Below are positions 8,683 to 18,755 of a DNA stretch of 64,000 nt, in pieces. The DNA comes from Aurantimicrobium minutum (lineage in GTDB: Bacteria; Actinomycetota; Actinomycetes; Actinomycetales; Microbacteriaceae): assembly GCF_029893825.1 (NCBI RefSeq), contig NZ_JARXXV010000001.1:930001-994000 (forward strand), written 5' to 3'. Position 1 is the first letter of the stretch, and every line of letters begins with the position of its first letter. Both the position numbers and the translations under genes were made by a program. The notes below the pieces were generated by a model. The model worked only from the letters and a program-made list of their open reading frames with translations. It had not been told where the DNA came from and ran no database searches.

Positions 8683-10425
8683 GTGTCTTCCTCACTTGAA
8701 CTTTCTAAGCGCTTACGCGAGCTCAGCGATGAGCAGCTGGAGCAGCTCGCCCAGACGCGCTTAGTCTCGAGTGGATCTATTCGGGACTACTTCGATTTAG
8801 CAGACGCCCTCCTCACCTCTGATTCCATCGTGAGGGCACTCACGCGGTGTTCACGTGAACAACTCTTGGCGCTTCGTTCAGTTGCTCAGGGTGAGTCAAC
8901 CCTGCACAACAACTCGGTTCTTGCCTCGATACCCGAGCATGCACTGCTGGGCAGCGCCGATGGGTCTGCTCTCTACCCTGAGGTGGTGAAGGTGGTGCTG
9001 GATGTCACGGCTGACCTTTCCCCCGCCCCAGCACAATCTGCACCAGTGAATGATTCGAACGCAACACTGAAAGAAGCCGCTGCTCTTGAGCGTGCGCTCT
9101 CAGTCATGACATCTCTGGATGAACTTGTTCGCAGCTTAGAAACTCACCAGGTTAAGGAACTAGCCCGTGGTGGTCTCAGTGCGCAGGACACTCAGCGCCT
9201 CACCCCGCTGATGCCTAGTCCGGATGTTGATCCTTCTTCTGTATTGGCTCTTGGTGCACTCTCAGGAATTCTTGCTCGTCGCAGCAATTGGTGGCTCACA
9301 ACCACCCAGCTAGAAAGCTGGTTGCTGCTTCCTGTGGAACAGCGCTGGTTTGTTGCCGTTGAGGCGTGGGTTTCAGGATTGAGCCCCGAACTGAGCACCA
9401 TCTTGCCTCACGAACAGCACTGGGGAGACCAACTCCTCACTGCCGTGGATGCCTATTACCCATTAGGTCATGACTGGCTTGATGCTGAACTTTCCACCAG
9501 CCTCAGCGCTGCCGAGCTCTTGGGGCTCAGTAGTGCAGGTGTGGCCACGTCCGTAGGCCGTGCAGCGCTGTCAGGAGAGTGGGGCAGCGTTCGGAGCGCG
9601 ATAGCCGCCGTTGTTCCACCCTATGCCGAGCACGTGTTTGTTCAGCATGACTTCACCGTGATTGCTCCTGGCCCGCTCCGACCTGAAGATGATGCGTTTA
9701 TGCGTCAGTTGTGTGTGGTGGAGTCCAGAGGACTAGCCACCACCTTCCGCATCACCGGGCAGGGAACTAATCATCTCCTTTCGAAGGGAACAACTGCCGC
9801 TCAGATCTTGGAACATCTCAGTGCACTTGCTGCCACACCCATTCCGCAAGCGGTCAGCTATTTCATCACCGATCTGGGCGAACGTTTTGGATCTGTTCGT
9901 GTGCGCGAGGTTAACGGTCATTCGATTATCACGGCCAGCGATCCTTTAGTGCTGCGCACTATCGCTGCCGATCACTCTTTGCATTCTGTGGGACTGCGTA
10001 AGGCGTCTGAGGAGTCTCTGCGCTCCTCACTTTCGGCAGGGATAGTGCTCAACGCCTTAGTCGAAGCGAAATATCCAGCACAGCTCGAGGACGCTTCCGG
10101 GAATGTCATTGCTCTGCCCACTATGCGCCGCGAGATCGAGCTCCAACCAGAACCGGTCAGTCCTCACGTTGCACTCGTGCAACGCCTGCGAGGTAGTCGT
10201 GAAGCCGCGGCCAGTGATGACGCCACGTGGATCGCCAGGCAGTTAGATCTTGCCGTTCGCGAGAAGAGTTTGTTGATTGTGACCGTGAACATGCCCGATG
10301 GCGAACGGGAGTTCACCATTGAGCCCAAGGGCTTTTCGAATGGACGCCTACGCTGCTTGGATCGCAAGACTGATGTTGAACGCACTCTGCCTGCATCACA
10401 CATCACTGCCGTTCGCCCGGCATAG
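8683..10425 (+). CDS. Helicase-associated protein (XPB N-terminal-like domain)
   Basis: 580-aa protein of the actinobacterial family that precedes XPB helicase. The N-terminal half is helical and leucine-rich (LSDEQLEQLAQ). The middle, around HVFVQHDFTVIAPGPL near 310, matches the XPB/Ssl2 N-terminal-type helicase-associated domain. No Walker motifs are present, so it is not itself a helicase. The start is GTG 8683. It is 50 nt upstream of xpb on the same strand, and the two probably work as partners in DNA repair; this rests on conserved pairing rather than direct evidence. Confidence 0.85.
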   Translation: MSSSLELSKRLRELSDEQLEQLAQTRLVSSGSIRDYFDLADALLTSDSIVRALTRCSREQLLALRSVAQGESTLHNNSVLASIPEHALLGSADGSALYPEVVKVVLDVTADLSPAPAQSAPVNDSNATLKEAAALERALSVMTSLDELVRSLETHQVKELARGGLSAQDTQRLTPLMPSPDVDPSSVLALGALSGILARRSNWWLTTTQLESWLLLPVEQRWFVAVEAWVSGLSPELSTILPHEQHWGDQLLTAVDAYYPLGHDWLDAELSTSLSAAELLGLSSAGVATSVGRAALSGEWGSVRSAIAAVVPPYAEHVFVQHDFTVIAPGPLRPEDDAFMRQLCVVESRGLATTFRITGQGTNHLLSKGTTAAQILEHLSALAATPIPQAVSYFITDLGERFGSVRVREVNGHSIITASDPLVLRTIAADHSLHSVGLRKASEESLRSSLSAGIVLNALVEAKYPAQLEDASGNVIALPTMRREIELQPEPVSPHVALVQRLRGSREAAASDDATWIARQLDLAVREKSLLIVTVNMPDGEREFTIEPKGFSNGRLRCLDRKTDVERTLPASHITAVRPA

Positions 10426-10474
10426 CCAGGTCACACTGTCCACAGCCCCCTCTCAACCGGAGTAACGTAGAGAG

Positions 10475-12109
10475 ATGCCCGATGGACCGTTGATCGTTCA
10501 AAGCGATCGCTCAGTATTGCTCGAGGTGGCACATCCGCAGGCTGCGGATGCCCGTCACGACCTCGCAGTTTTTGCCGAACTTGAACGCGCTCCTGAGCAC
10601 ATTCACACCTACCGCATCACCCGCTTGGGATTGTGGAATGCACGTGCTGCCGGTCACACCGCGGAAGAAATTCTCGGCACTCTCGAGAAGTACTCAAAGT
10701 ATGCGGTTCCTGCCAGCGTCACCATCGACATCGCAGAAACGGTCAACCGCTACGGCCGCCTCACCATTGAACGCGATGCTGAAGGCACGCTCATACTCAA
10801 AGGCTCTGACGCAGCAGTTCTGTCTGAGGTGTCCCGTTCAAAAAAGGTCACCACCTTGCTCGAGGGCAAGCGTGAGGATGGCAGTTACCAGGTTGCCGCC
10901 TGGGCTAGAGGACAACTCAAACAAGAACTTCTTAAGCTCGGTTGGCCCGCAGAGGACAATGCCGGTTACAAGCCCGGTGCTCACCACGACATTGATTTGG
11001 CTCAGGACGGCTGGGCGCTGCGTCACTACCAGGAGAAGGCGGTCTCCAACTTCCTCGATGGTGGTTCCGGGGTTGTCGTATTGCCGTGTGGTGCGGGAAA
11101 GACTCTGGTCGGTGCTGGTGCTATGGCTGCCACTAAGACAGACACCCTGATTTTGGTCACCAACACCGTCTCTGCCCGCCAATGGCGTGATGAGCTGCTC
11201 AAGCGAACCTCGTTGACTCCCGATGAAATCGGGGAATACTCCGGTGCAACCAAGGAGATCAAACCGGTCACGATTGCAACCTATCAAATTCTCACCGCGA
11301 AGCGCGGTGGTGAATTTGCTCACCTTGCTCTGCTGGATGCGTTGGACTGGGGTTTGGTCATCTATGACGAGGTGCACCTCCTTCCCGCACCTGTATTCAA
11401 ATTGACGGCAGAACTGCAAGCTCGCCGCCGCTTGGGATTGACCGCCACGCTCGTGCGCGAGGACGGTCGCGAGTCTGACGTTTTTAGCCTGATTGGGCCC
11501 AAGCGTTTTGATGCACCGTGGAAAGAGATTGAGCAGGAGGGCTTTATCTCTCCAGCGGAGTGTAAAGAGATACGTATTGATCTCGATCCTGAAGAACGTT
11601 TGATCTATGCCGCAGCAAGCGATGCCGAGAGATACCGCCTGGCAGCAACGTCTCCGGTGAAGATTGCCATTACGAAAAAACTCATTGCTGCACACCCGGG
11701 TGAACGCATTCTCGTGATTGGCCAATACCTCGATCAACTTGCCGAGCTCGGCGATGCTCTGGGGGTTCCCGAGATCACCGGTGCAACACCCGTGGATGAA
11801 CGTGAACGTTTATTCAATGCCTTCCGTGACGGCAGTGAGCCGGTTCTTGTGGTGAGCAAGGTGGCCAACTTCTCGGTTGACCTTCCAGAAGCTAGTGTTG
11901 CCATTCAGGTTTCTGGCGCATTTGGTTCACGCCAGGAAGAAGCACAGCGACTGGGTCGTTTGCTGCGCCCGAAGAAGTCAGGTTTCACAGCGACGTTCTA
12001 CACCCTGGTCGCTCGCGACACTGTGGACCAGGACTTCGCTTTGAACCGTCAGCGCTTCCTTGCCGAGCAGGGTTATTCCTACGAAATCGTTGACGGTCAC
12101 ACCGTTTAA
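10475..12109 (+). CDS. xpb: DNA repair helicase XPB
   Basis: 544-aa SF2 helicase, 3'-5', of the bacterial XPB/ERCC3 group implicated in nucleotide excision repair. An N-terminal XPB domain precedes the ATPase. Motif I is PCGAGKT (about 205), motif II is DEVH in YDEVHLLP (about 300), GLTATLVRE is motif III, and QEEAQRLGRLLRPK is motif VI. TAACGT lies 6 nt before the ATG, so this gene could be read from its own leaderless transcript as well as with the gene upstream. Confidence 0.95.
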   Translation: MPDGPLIVQSDRSVLLEVAHPQAADARHDLAVFAELERAPEHIHTYRITRLGLWNARAAGHTAEEILGTLEKYSKYAVPASVTIDIAETVNRYGRLTIERDAEGTLILKGSDAAVLSEVSRSKKVTTLLEGKREDGSYQVAAWARGQLKQELLKLGWPAEDNAGYKPGAHHDIDLAQDGWALRHYQEKAVSNFLDGGSGVVVLPCGAGKTLVGAGAMAATKTDTLILVTNTVSARQWRDELLKRTSLTPDEIGEYSGATKEIKPVTIATYQILTAKRGGEFAHLALLDALDWGLVIYDEVHLLPAPVFKLTAELQARRRLGLTATLVREDGRESDVFSLIGPKRFDAPWKEIEQEGFISPAECKEIRIDLDPEERLIYAAASDAERYRLAATSPVKIAITKKLIAAHPGERILVIGQYLDQLAELGDALGVPEITGATPVDERERLFNAFRDGSEPVLVVSKVANFSVDLPEASVAIQVSGAFGSRQEEAQRLGRLLRPKKSGFTATFYTLVARDTVDQDFALNRQRFLAEQGYSYEIVDGHTV

Positions 12110-12137
12110 CTTTTCTTCTCTGCCAATTTCCCGCCTA

Positions 12138-12160
12138 AACACTGGGAATTTGCCGGTGTT
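12138..12160. terminator. Weak hairpin after xpb
   Basis: AACACTGG pairs with CCGGTGTT around a 7-nt loop, 28 nt after the xpb stop. There is no T-run, so termination here is uncertain. Confidence 0.3.
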
Positions 12161-12192
12161 CAGCGTGCGCACAGACGGCTTCCTAAAAACTC

Positions 12193-12208
12193 TCAGGTTA
12201 CATTCAGG
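12193..12208 (+). promoter_or_regulatory. TCAGG direct repeats before the response regulator
   Basis: Two TCAGG copies start 11 bp apart (12193 and 12204), about 25 bp before the response-regulator ATG and near where its -35 would be. An 11-bp period is the usual spacing of OmpR/PhoB-family half-sites, so autoregulation is possible. Confidence 0.35.
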
Positions 12209-12229
12209 AAACAGTCAGATACTAGAGAC

Positions 12230-12922
12230 ATGGAAAACCCACGAATCCTCATAGTTGATGACGAACCCAACATTAGAGACCTCCTGACCACAAGTCTTCG
12301 GTTCTCCGGGTTCAACGTTCAGGCTGTTGGCAACGGCGCAGCCGCAATCTCGGCAGTGCTTGCTGAAGAGCCCGACCTGATCGTGCTCGACGTGATGCTT
12401 CCGGACATGAACGGCTTCTCCGTGACCAAGCGACTGCGCTCGGCCGGATACACCGCCCCCATCCTCTTCCTCACCGCCAAGGACGACACCCAAGACAAGA
12501 TTATGGGACTAACCGTCGGTGGCGATGACTACGTGACCAAGCCTTTTAGCCTCGATGAAATCGTGGCACGTATCAAGGCAATCCTTCGCCGCACCATGCA
12601 AGCAGATGAGGAAGCACTTATCCGCGCAGGTGAGATCTCGATGGATCAAGACACCCACGAAGTGGTTGTCAACGACTCCGTGGTTGAACTGAGCCCCACC
12701 GAGTTCAAGCTGCTTCGTTACCTCATGCTCAACCCCAACCGAGTACTCAGCAAGGCACAGATTCTGGATCACGTGTGGGAATACGACTTCAACGGTGACG
12801 CTGGAATCGTGGAGTCTTATGTCTCCTACCTGCGTCGCAAGCTCGACGCAGTTTCCACCGAACCCCTCATTGCCACCAAGCGTGGTTTCGGTTACATGCT
12901 CAAGGTTGCCAAGGCTTCCTAA
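12230..12922 (+). CDS. OmpR/PhoB-family response regulator
   Basis: 230-aa response regulator. The receiver domain (1-120) has the acidic pair DDE at 10-12, the phosphoacceptor D54 in LDVMLPDMNG, the conserved T82 and the lysine K104 in TKPF. The C-terminal winged helix (about 130-226) has SPTEFKLLRYLMLNPNRVLS and KRGFGYML. Its partner kinase follows at 13012, but a strong hairpin lies between them. GATACT 6 nt before the ATG suggests a leaderless mRNA. Resembles TcrA/TrcR/PrrA-type regulators; the signal is unknown. Confidence 0.93.
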   Translation: MENPRILIVDDEPNIRDLLTTSLRFSGFNVQAVGNGAAAISAVLAEEPDLIVLDVMLPDMNGFSVTKRLRSAGYTAPILFLTAKDDTQDKIMGLTVGGDDYVTKPFSLDEIVARIKAILRRTMQADEEALIRAGEISMDQDTHEVVVNDSVVELSPTEFKLLRYLMLNPNRVLSKAQILDHVWEYDFNGDAGIVESYVSYLRRKLDAVSTEPLIATKRGFGYMLKVAKAS

Positions 12923-12942
12923 GTACACACCTCCAATGCGAC

Positions 12943-12971
12943 AAGGGCGAGACCATCACGGTCTCGCCCTT
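12943..12971. terminator. Hairpin between response regulator and kinase
   Basis: A 12-bp stem AAGGGCGAGACC/GGTCTCGCCCTT with a 5-nt loop followed by a short T-run. It should stop or attenuate transcripts of the regulator before the kinase, which then has its own start site. Confidence 0.8.
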
Positions 12972-13011
12972 TCAGCATTTCCCCACCTAGAACCTGCTTA
13001 GATTGTCAGTG

Positions 13012-14463
13012 ATGCCATTCAAATTCGATGAACGCTGGAACGCCATCTCCTTGCGCACCAAGGTGACCGGCGTCACTGTGTTGTTGCTGACGATTGGTCT
13101 ACTGGTTTCCGGTATTGGAACCATGGCAATGCTCAAGCCCGCGTTGATCGGTCAGCTCGACACCCAACTTCAAGCAGTTCAACAAGATCTCAGCAGTGTG
13201 TTGCGGCTGTCCAAGGCAGGAACAACCACCCAGGCTGCTCCCACCGACTACTACTACGCTGTCTATAGCGCCAGTGGAATTCTGCTCGAGCAGAACTGGA
13301 CCGAGAAGACAGACGCAGCACGCCCTAACCTCTCCAGCGGCATCACTGTCGACCAGGCCACCACCTTAGATGGCGCCATCTTCCCCATCAAATCTGGCAA
13401 TGGCAGAACTCTGTTTCATGCCATTGCTGTTCCGGTCACCTTTGATGACAGCACAGGAACCCTCGGCACCGTCGTCGTTGCCTTGTCCACCGCAAGCGTG
13501 GACAAGCTCATGACCACTTACCTCAGCATCTTCTTAGGACTTGGTATTGCCATTGTGATCGTGGGTGCATTGCTCACTCGCTTCTTAGTCACCACCACCT
13601 TCGCGCCCCTGCGCGAGGTGGAGGACACTGCGGTTGCCATTGCAGATGGTGACCTCAGTTTGCGTCTTCCTTCGACGTCACCGTCGAATACTGAGGTTGG
13701 CCGCCTCAACCGCTCGCTCAACATCATGTTGGGCCGGATCGACCGTGCCTTTGCAGATCGCGCCCGCACGATTGACCAGATGCAACGCTTCGTCGGAGAT
13801 GCGAGCCATGAGCTACGCACTCCCCTGGTCTCCGTTCGCGGCTATGCCGAGCTCTATCGCATGGGTGCTCTTCAGACTCCTGAAGAGGTTGGCCAGGCAA
13901 TGGAACGTATTGAGAAGGAAGCCATCCGTATGGGTGCTTTGGTTGAGGACCTGCTCGAGCTTGCTCGCATGGATGAAACCAGGCCCTTAGAAATTGGCAA
14001 GTTTGATTTGCTCACCATCGCACACGATGCCGCACTGGATGCTCGGGCATTTGATCCCGAGCGCACCATCACCGTTGAGGGAGACTCAGTCGAGATCCTT
14101 GCTGCTGAAAACAAGATCCGCCAGGTTGTGACTAACCTGATGGGCAATGCGCTGCGCTTCACCCCATCTGGTTCTCCGCTGGAGATTGTGGTCAGTCACG
14201 ATGACAAGGCGGCAGAAGTAACTATTTCTGTGGTTGACCACGGTGAGGGAATCCCCAAGCAGATTCGAGAGAAAATCTTTGAGCGCTTCTATCGCGCAGA
14301 TAACTCACGAACTCGTGAGACCGGAGGTAGTGGTCTGGGTCTGGCCATTGTTGCTTCCATCGTGAAGGCACACAACGGTCGTATCGACGTCACTGCAACC
14401 AAGGGTGGTGGGGCAACCTTCTCGGTGACTCTTCCTGTTGTCCACACTCCCGACGAGGGCTAA
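13012..14463 (+). CDS. Two-component sensor histidine kinase
   Basis: 483-aa membrane kinase. TM1 is at about 21-43, an extracytoplasmic sensor loop at about 44-165, TM2 at about 168-192, and a HAMP linker follows. The HisKA domain has DASHELRTPL with the phosphorylated His. The HATPase domain has NLMGNALRFTP (N box), DHGEGIPK (G1), FERFYRAD (F box) and GGSGLGL (G2). It pairs with the response regulator just upstream. I choose ATG 13012 with TAGATT 7 nt upstream; TTG 13003 and GTG 13009 are in-frame alternatives. Confidence 0.93.
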   Translation: MPFKFDERWNAISLRTKVTGVTVLLLTIGLLVSGIGTMAMLKPALIGQLDTQLQAVQQDLSSVLRLSKAGTTTQAAPTDYYYAVYSASGILLEQNWTEKTDAARPNLSSGITVDQATTLDGAIFPIKSGNGRTLFHAIAVPVTFDDSTGTLGTVVVALSTASVDKLMTTYLSIFLGLGIAIVIVGALLTRFLVTTTFAPLREVEDTAVAIADGDLSLRLPSTSPSNTEVGRLNRSLNIMLGRIDRAFADRARTIDQMQRFVGDASHELRTPLVSVRGYAELYRMGALQTPEEVGQAMERIEKEAIRMGALVEDLLELARMDETRPLEIGKFDLLTIAHDAALDARAFDPERTITVEGDSVEILAAENKIRQVVTNLMGNALRFTPSGSPLEIVVSHDDKAAEVTISVVDHGEGIPKQIREKIFERFYRADNSRTRETGGSGLGLAIVASIVKAHNGRIDVTATKGGGATFSVTLPVVHTPDEG

Positions 14464-14525
14464 AAAGTCCCCAACTCTCATCTGCGGTATAGCTGGTTGT
14501 ACGAAGACCTCATATCTTCAAGGGC

Positions 14526-14579
14526 AGAGCGCATCCGGCCCGCAGCACTCCCCCTCCGCTCAGGGGTCGGATGCGCTCT
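14526..14579. terminator. Long stem-loop between kinase and WXG100 gene
   Basis: AGAGCGCATCCG pairs perfectly with CGGATGCGCTCT over 12 bp; an inner CCCC/GGGG stem extends it. It follows the kinase stop by about 60 nt and precedes the WXG100 ribosome site AAGGAG. It is probably a terminator for the kinase, or else a stable leader element of the WXG100 mRNA. Confidence 0.65.
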
Positions 14580-14599
14580 CCTGATCACAAGGAGTAAAC

Positions 14600-14890
14600 A
14601 TGCCCGTCTTTCACGTCGACAGCGAAGCTGTCCTACATGCAAGTTCAGCTGCACAGCAGTCCATCTCACGCATCCAGAGTGAAGTTCTTGCCCTCCACAC
14701 TCAGCTCAGCAATCTTCAAGGATCATGGAGCGGTGCTGCTGCCACCGCATTCCAAGCAGTGGTTTCCGAGTGGCATCTCACTGCCCAGCGCGTGGATGAG
14801 TCACTGAACTCCATCAACCATGCGTTGTCGATTGCTGCTCAGCAATACACCGAGGTTGAGCACGCCACCGCACGAATGTTCCGCGGGTAA
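14600..14890 (+). CDS. WXG100-family (ESAT-6-like) protein
   Basis: 96 aa, the usual size for the family. It is predicted as two helices joined at the W-x-G turn, here W43-S-G45 in GSWSGAAATAF. Such proteins form helical-hairpin dimers and are often exported by type VII secretion. No type VII apparatus gene or second WXG100 gene is nearby, so it is a lone copy and its export route is unknown. The start is ATG 14600, preceded by AAGGAG at 8 nt. Confidence 0.92.
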   Translation: MPVFHVDSEAVLHASSAAQQSISRIQSEVLALHTQLSNLQGSWSGAAATAFQAVVSEWHLTAQRVDESLNSINHALSIAAQQYTEVEHATARMFRG

Positions 14891-14902
14891 GTCCGCAGAA
14901 AC

Positions 14903-14945
14903 AATAAAGAACGCCTCCCCAATCGGCGGGGAGGCGTTCTTTATT
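14903..14945. terminator. Bidirectional terminator, WXG100 and groEL
   Basis: An 18-bp perfect stem from AATAAAGAACGCCTCCCC to its complement, with a 7-nt loop. A and T runs at the base on both sides make it work in both directions. It sits between the convergent WXG100 and groEL genes. Confidence 0.93.
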
Positions 14946-14959
14946 GGTTGGAGTAGGAC

Positions 14960-16615
<1,656 letters not shown>

Positions 16616-16622
16616 TCAGGAA

Positions 16623-16649
16623 TTAGCACTCAATTCAATCGAGTGCTAA
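16623..16649. promoter_or_regulatory. CIRCE operator (HrcA site), perfect
   Basis: TTAGCACTC, nine bases, GAGTGCTAA: an exact match to the CIRCE consensus, 44 nt upstream of the groEL start. Confidence 0.97.
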
Positions 16650-16656
16650 TCCAATA

Positions 16657-16683
16657 TTGGCACTCTCATCCCTCGAGTGCAAG
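16657..16683. promoter_or_regulatory. Second, degenerate CIRCE operator
   Basis: TTGGCACTC, nine bases, GAGTGCAAG: the same spacing as the first CIRCE, with one mismatch in the left arm and two in the right. It starts 34 bp from the perfect copy, about three helical turns, so two HrcA dimers could sit on one face. Confidence 0.85.
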
Positions 16684-16705
16684 TACGTCCGCGCTGAGCG
16701 AAAGT

Positions 16706-16738
16706 GTTGATGCCCTCCCCAACGGGGAGGGCATCAAC
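16706..16738. terminator. Terminator after the DUF3048 gene
   Basis: A 15-bp perfect stem (GTTGATGCCCTCCCC and complement) with a 3-nt loop, directly after the DUF3048 stop on the minus strand. It separates that gene from the groEL promoter. Confidence 0.8.
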
Positions 16739-16753
16739 TACGTAGAGAATGAC

Positions 16754-17791
16754 CTATTCGGTAATGGTCACGCTTCCAGCTGGAACATAAGAATCCAGGG
16801 GAACCATCTCGATCCAGGTGTTACCTGGTGCAAGTCGAATAGTGACACCATTGTCGCCCTTGAACACGATCGGCGAGGCAGTTCCTGCCTTACTCCAGGT
16901 GCCGTGGACAACCTTGCCACCACTGAGCACAAAGAGCTCACCGGAGTCCACCATGCGGGTGCGGGGAACGCCAACAAACTCATCCACATTCACGCGCATC
17001 ACAACAACGTTGGCGGCAGAAAGCTGAGCACCAGTAAGGTCGAGGTCTGGACCTTCCCACTGGGTGCGCAGGTAGCGACCCGATGCACCGTCATAGGTCC
17101 AAGTGTTGTCACTCTGGTTGCTGAAAATGTTCTGCACGGAAGATGCAGGAGTTCCATCCAGCACTGCAGTCGAGGTAGCCAGTGAAGAAGAATATGCCCA
17201 CTGCTGTGCAGGAGCTGCCAGTCCGGGGTTAGCGGCAATAGCTTCCTGTGCGTGCAGCATCAGGTTGTAGGGAGCAACGTTGTAGTCGTTGCGATACATC
17301 GCAGGGTCATTCTCGGTGATGTTCACCAGACCGGTGTCGACAGCAAGGTCACGAGTTTCCTGTGCCCCATATCCGGAGTAAGCGATGATGCCGCCGAAAG
17401 GCGCAGCAATATCTGCATCCATCGGACGCAAAGAACGAACGGGGCCGACAGTGACGGGAACATTCGAGTTCCAAATACCGACGTAGCGGCTGATGCCACC
17501 TTCCACGATCTCTTCGAAGACCACATCTGCCTGGTTGAGACCATCCTGTGGTTCACAGTGGAAGACGTTACAAATCTTCACCGACAAAGCAGGGCCCACA
17601 GTTGTGCCAGCTGCCAGAGCAACACCAGTCAAAGGTGCGTAGGCAACAGGCTCAGGTGCCTTGTAGGTGGACTTGTAGTCGGGAGTGGCGGGGCCGGAGG
17701 CTCCACCTGAACATGCGGCCAAACCAAGCGCTAAAGCACCAGCTGCTGCCACACCGACAATACGGATCAGAGAACGCGATTGAGTAGTCAC
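16754..17791 (-). CDS. DUF3048 lipoprotein
   Basis: 345-aa predicted lipoprotein. The signal peptide of about 27 residues ends in the lipobox LAAC. The mature part has DUF3048 signatures: VCN-like VKICN near the start, NQADVVFEEIVEGGISRY, GPVRSLRPMD and a C-terminal domain ending in APGNTWIEMVP. It should be anchored to the outer face of the membrane. Function not established; homologues are often annotated YerB. The GTG start at 17791 lies only 10 nt after the cspA terminator, with TAGTCT 7 nt upstream inside the terminator's second arm, so the mRNA is probably leaderless. Confidence 0.88.
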   Translation of the reverse strand: MTTQSRSLIRIVGVAAAGALALGLAACSGGASGPATPDYKSTYKAPEPVAYAPLTGVALAAGTTVGPALSVKICNVFHCEPQDGLNQADVVFEEIVEGGISRYVGIWNSNVPVTVGPVRSLRPMDADIAAPFGGIIAYSGYGAQETRDLAVDTGLVNITENDPAMYRNDYNVAPYNLMLHAQEAIAANPGLAAPAQQWAYSSSLATSTAVLDGTPASSVQNIFSNQSDNTWTYDGASGRYLRTQWEGPDLDLTGAQLSAANVVVMRVNVDEFVGVPRTRMVDSGELFVLSGGKVVHGTWSKAGTASPIVFKGDNGVTIRLAPGNTWIEMVPLDSYVPAGSVTITE

Positions 17792-17800
17792 GAGACAAAG

Positions 17801-17834
17801 ACTAACGCCGCCCACAATCGTGGACGGCGTTAGT
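17801..17834. terminator. Terminator after cspA
   Basis: CTAACGCCG pairs with CGGCGTTAG and CCAC with GTGG, with a single C/A mismatch between the two helices and a 4-nt loop. It is placed just after the cspA stop. Its downstream arm overlaps the presumed -10 of the DUF3048 gene. Confidence 0.8.
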
Positions 17835-17861
17835 TCGGGCGTGCCCGAATATTACGAGGCT

Positions 17862-18065
17862 TTAAGCCAGTCGAACCGACTCTGCCTGAGGACCCTTGTT
17901 TCCGGTACCGATTTCGAAAACAACCTTCTGGCCCTCTTCGAGGACCTTGTAGCCGTTCATGTCGATAGCGGAGTAGTGGACGAATACGTCCTGCTCGTCG
18001 CCGTCTACGGTTACAAAACCGTAGCCCTTTTCAGCGTTGAACCACTTAACGGTTCCAGTGGCCAT
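17862..18065 (-). CDS. cspA: Major cold-shock protein CspA
   Basis: 67-aa single cold-shock domain: [15 protein letters not shown] (RNP1) and DVFVHYSAI (RNP2). It is an RNA chaperone that melts secondary structure. The start MATGTVKWF at 18065 has GGAG 7 nt upstream; the reading frame extends 13 codons further up but does not match the family. The upstream region could fold (CCAAC with GTTGG around 18089-18122), as cold-shock leaders often do. A DtxR-like box lies about 90 nt upstream. Confidence 0.96.
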   Translation of the reverse strand: MATGTVKWFNAEKGYGFVTVDGDEQDVFVHYSAIDMNGYKVLEEGQKVVFEIGTGNKGPQAESVRLA

Positions 18066-18150
18066 GTGTAACTCCAATTGCAGTATCCCAACCGACACAC
18101 ACAAATCGCTTGTGCCGTTGGTCTCACACTACTGGTGAAACACAGAAAAC

Positions 18151-18169
18151 AGTTAGCCTTGCCTAACTT
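18151..18169 (-). promoter_or_regulatory. DtxR/IdeR-like box upstream of cspA
   Basis: On the minus strand TTAGGCAAGGCTAAC matches 13 of the first 15 bases of TTAGGTTAGGCTAACCTAA, the iron-box consensus. It overlaps the -35 region of a possible cspA promoter whose -10 would be TAGTGT near 18130. It may be a chance match. Confidence 0.4.
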
Positions 18170-18194
18170 TTAAATGTCGCGAATTGACAACGAT

Positions 18195-18743
18195 TTAACC
18201 GGCGTAATCGGCACCAATGACCAAAGTGAGCTGTGCGGAGCTCTCAATGTAGGCATCGGTCAGCTTAATTTCGCCAAAACCTAAGGACTTCGCCAGACCA
18301 CGCGCAGCACCTTCGAGAGTGGGGTTGCCGTAGTAAATGTATGTCTTTTCTGCCAATTCACTGGCGTTGGACTTGGCCCCAATGGTCCAGCCTTCACCAG
18401 CAAGTTGATCTCCAACTTCGGTAGCAAGTCCGGTGGTCTCAGTTGCATTGAGCACGTTGACCACAGATGCTGGGTCAATGGTTGGCGCAGGGGTCACTCG
18501 GGGTGTTGCCGACGCAGTTGCTGTGGGCAAAGCAAAGATGCCCTCAAAATCTTTCATGCTGATGCTGTCGCTGGTGACGATCAGTGTTCCCACTCCGCCC
18601 ACAACCAAAACACCGGTGGCAAGAGCTGCCCACGCGAAGGGAACGAAGCCAGCGCCACGACGCTTGGGTGCGCGGTGAACACCGCGACGCTCCAGCCCAG
18701 GGGCTAGGTCGTCGAACTGGTCGCGCTGCGTTTTTTCAGACAT
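18195..18743 (-). CDS. LytR_C domain membrane protein
   Basis: 182 aa. A cytoplasmic N-terminus of about 30 residues is followed by one membrane span (about 34-58). After a Thr/Pro/Ala linker comes an extracytoplasmic LytR_C domain (about 100-182) with VVNVLNATETTGLA and GWTIGAKSNAS. The domain occurs at the C-end of LytR-CpsA-Psr ligases and alone in actinobacteria. A cell-envelope role is likely but unproved. It is 12 nt after the DUF3263 gene, in one operon; cspA follows with its own promoter region. Confidence 0.88.
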   Translation of the reverse strand: MSEKTQRDQFDDLAPGLERRGVHRAPKRRGAGFVPFAWAALATGVLVVGGVGTLIVTSDSISMKDFEGIFALPTATASATPRVTPAPTIDPASVVNVLNATETTGLATEVGDQLAGEGWTIGAKSNASELAEKTYIYYGNPTLEGAARGLAKSLGFGEIKLTDAYIESSAQLTLVIGADYAG

Positions 18744-18755
18744 CGTTCTATTCTC

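Noticed and set aside
12138-12160. Hairpin after xpb as a strong terminator
   Set aside because: Has a G-U pair and no T-run; listed only as a weak hairpin.
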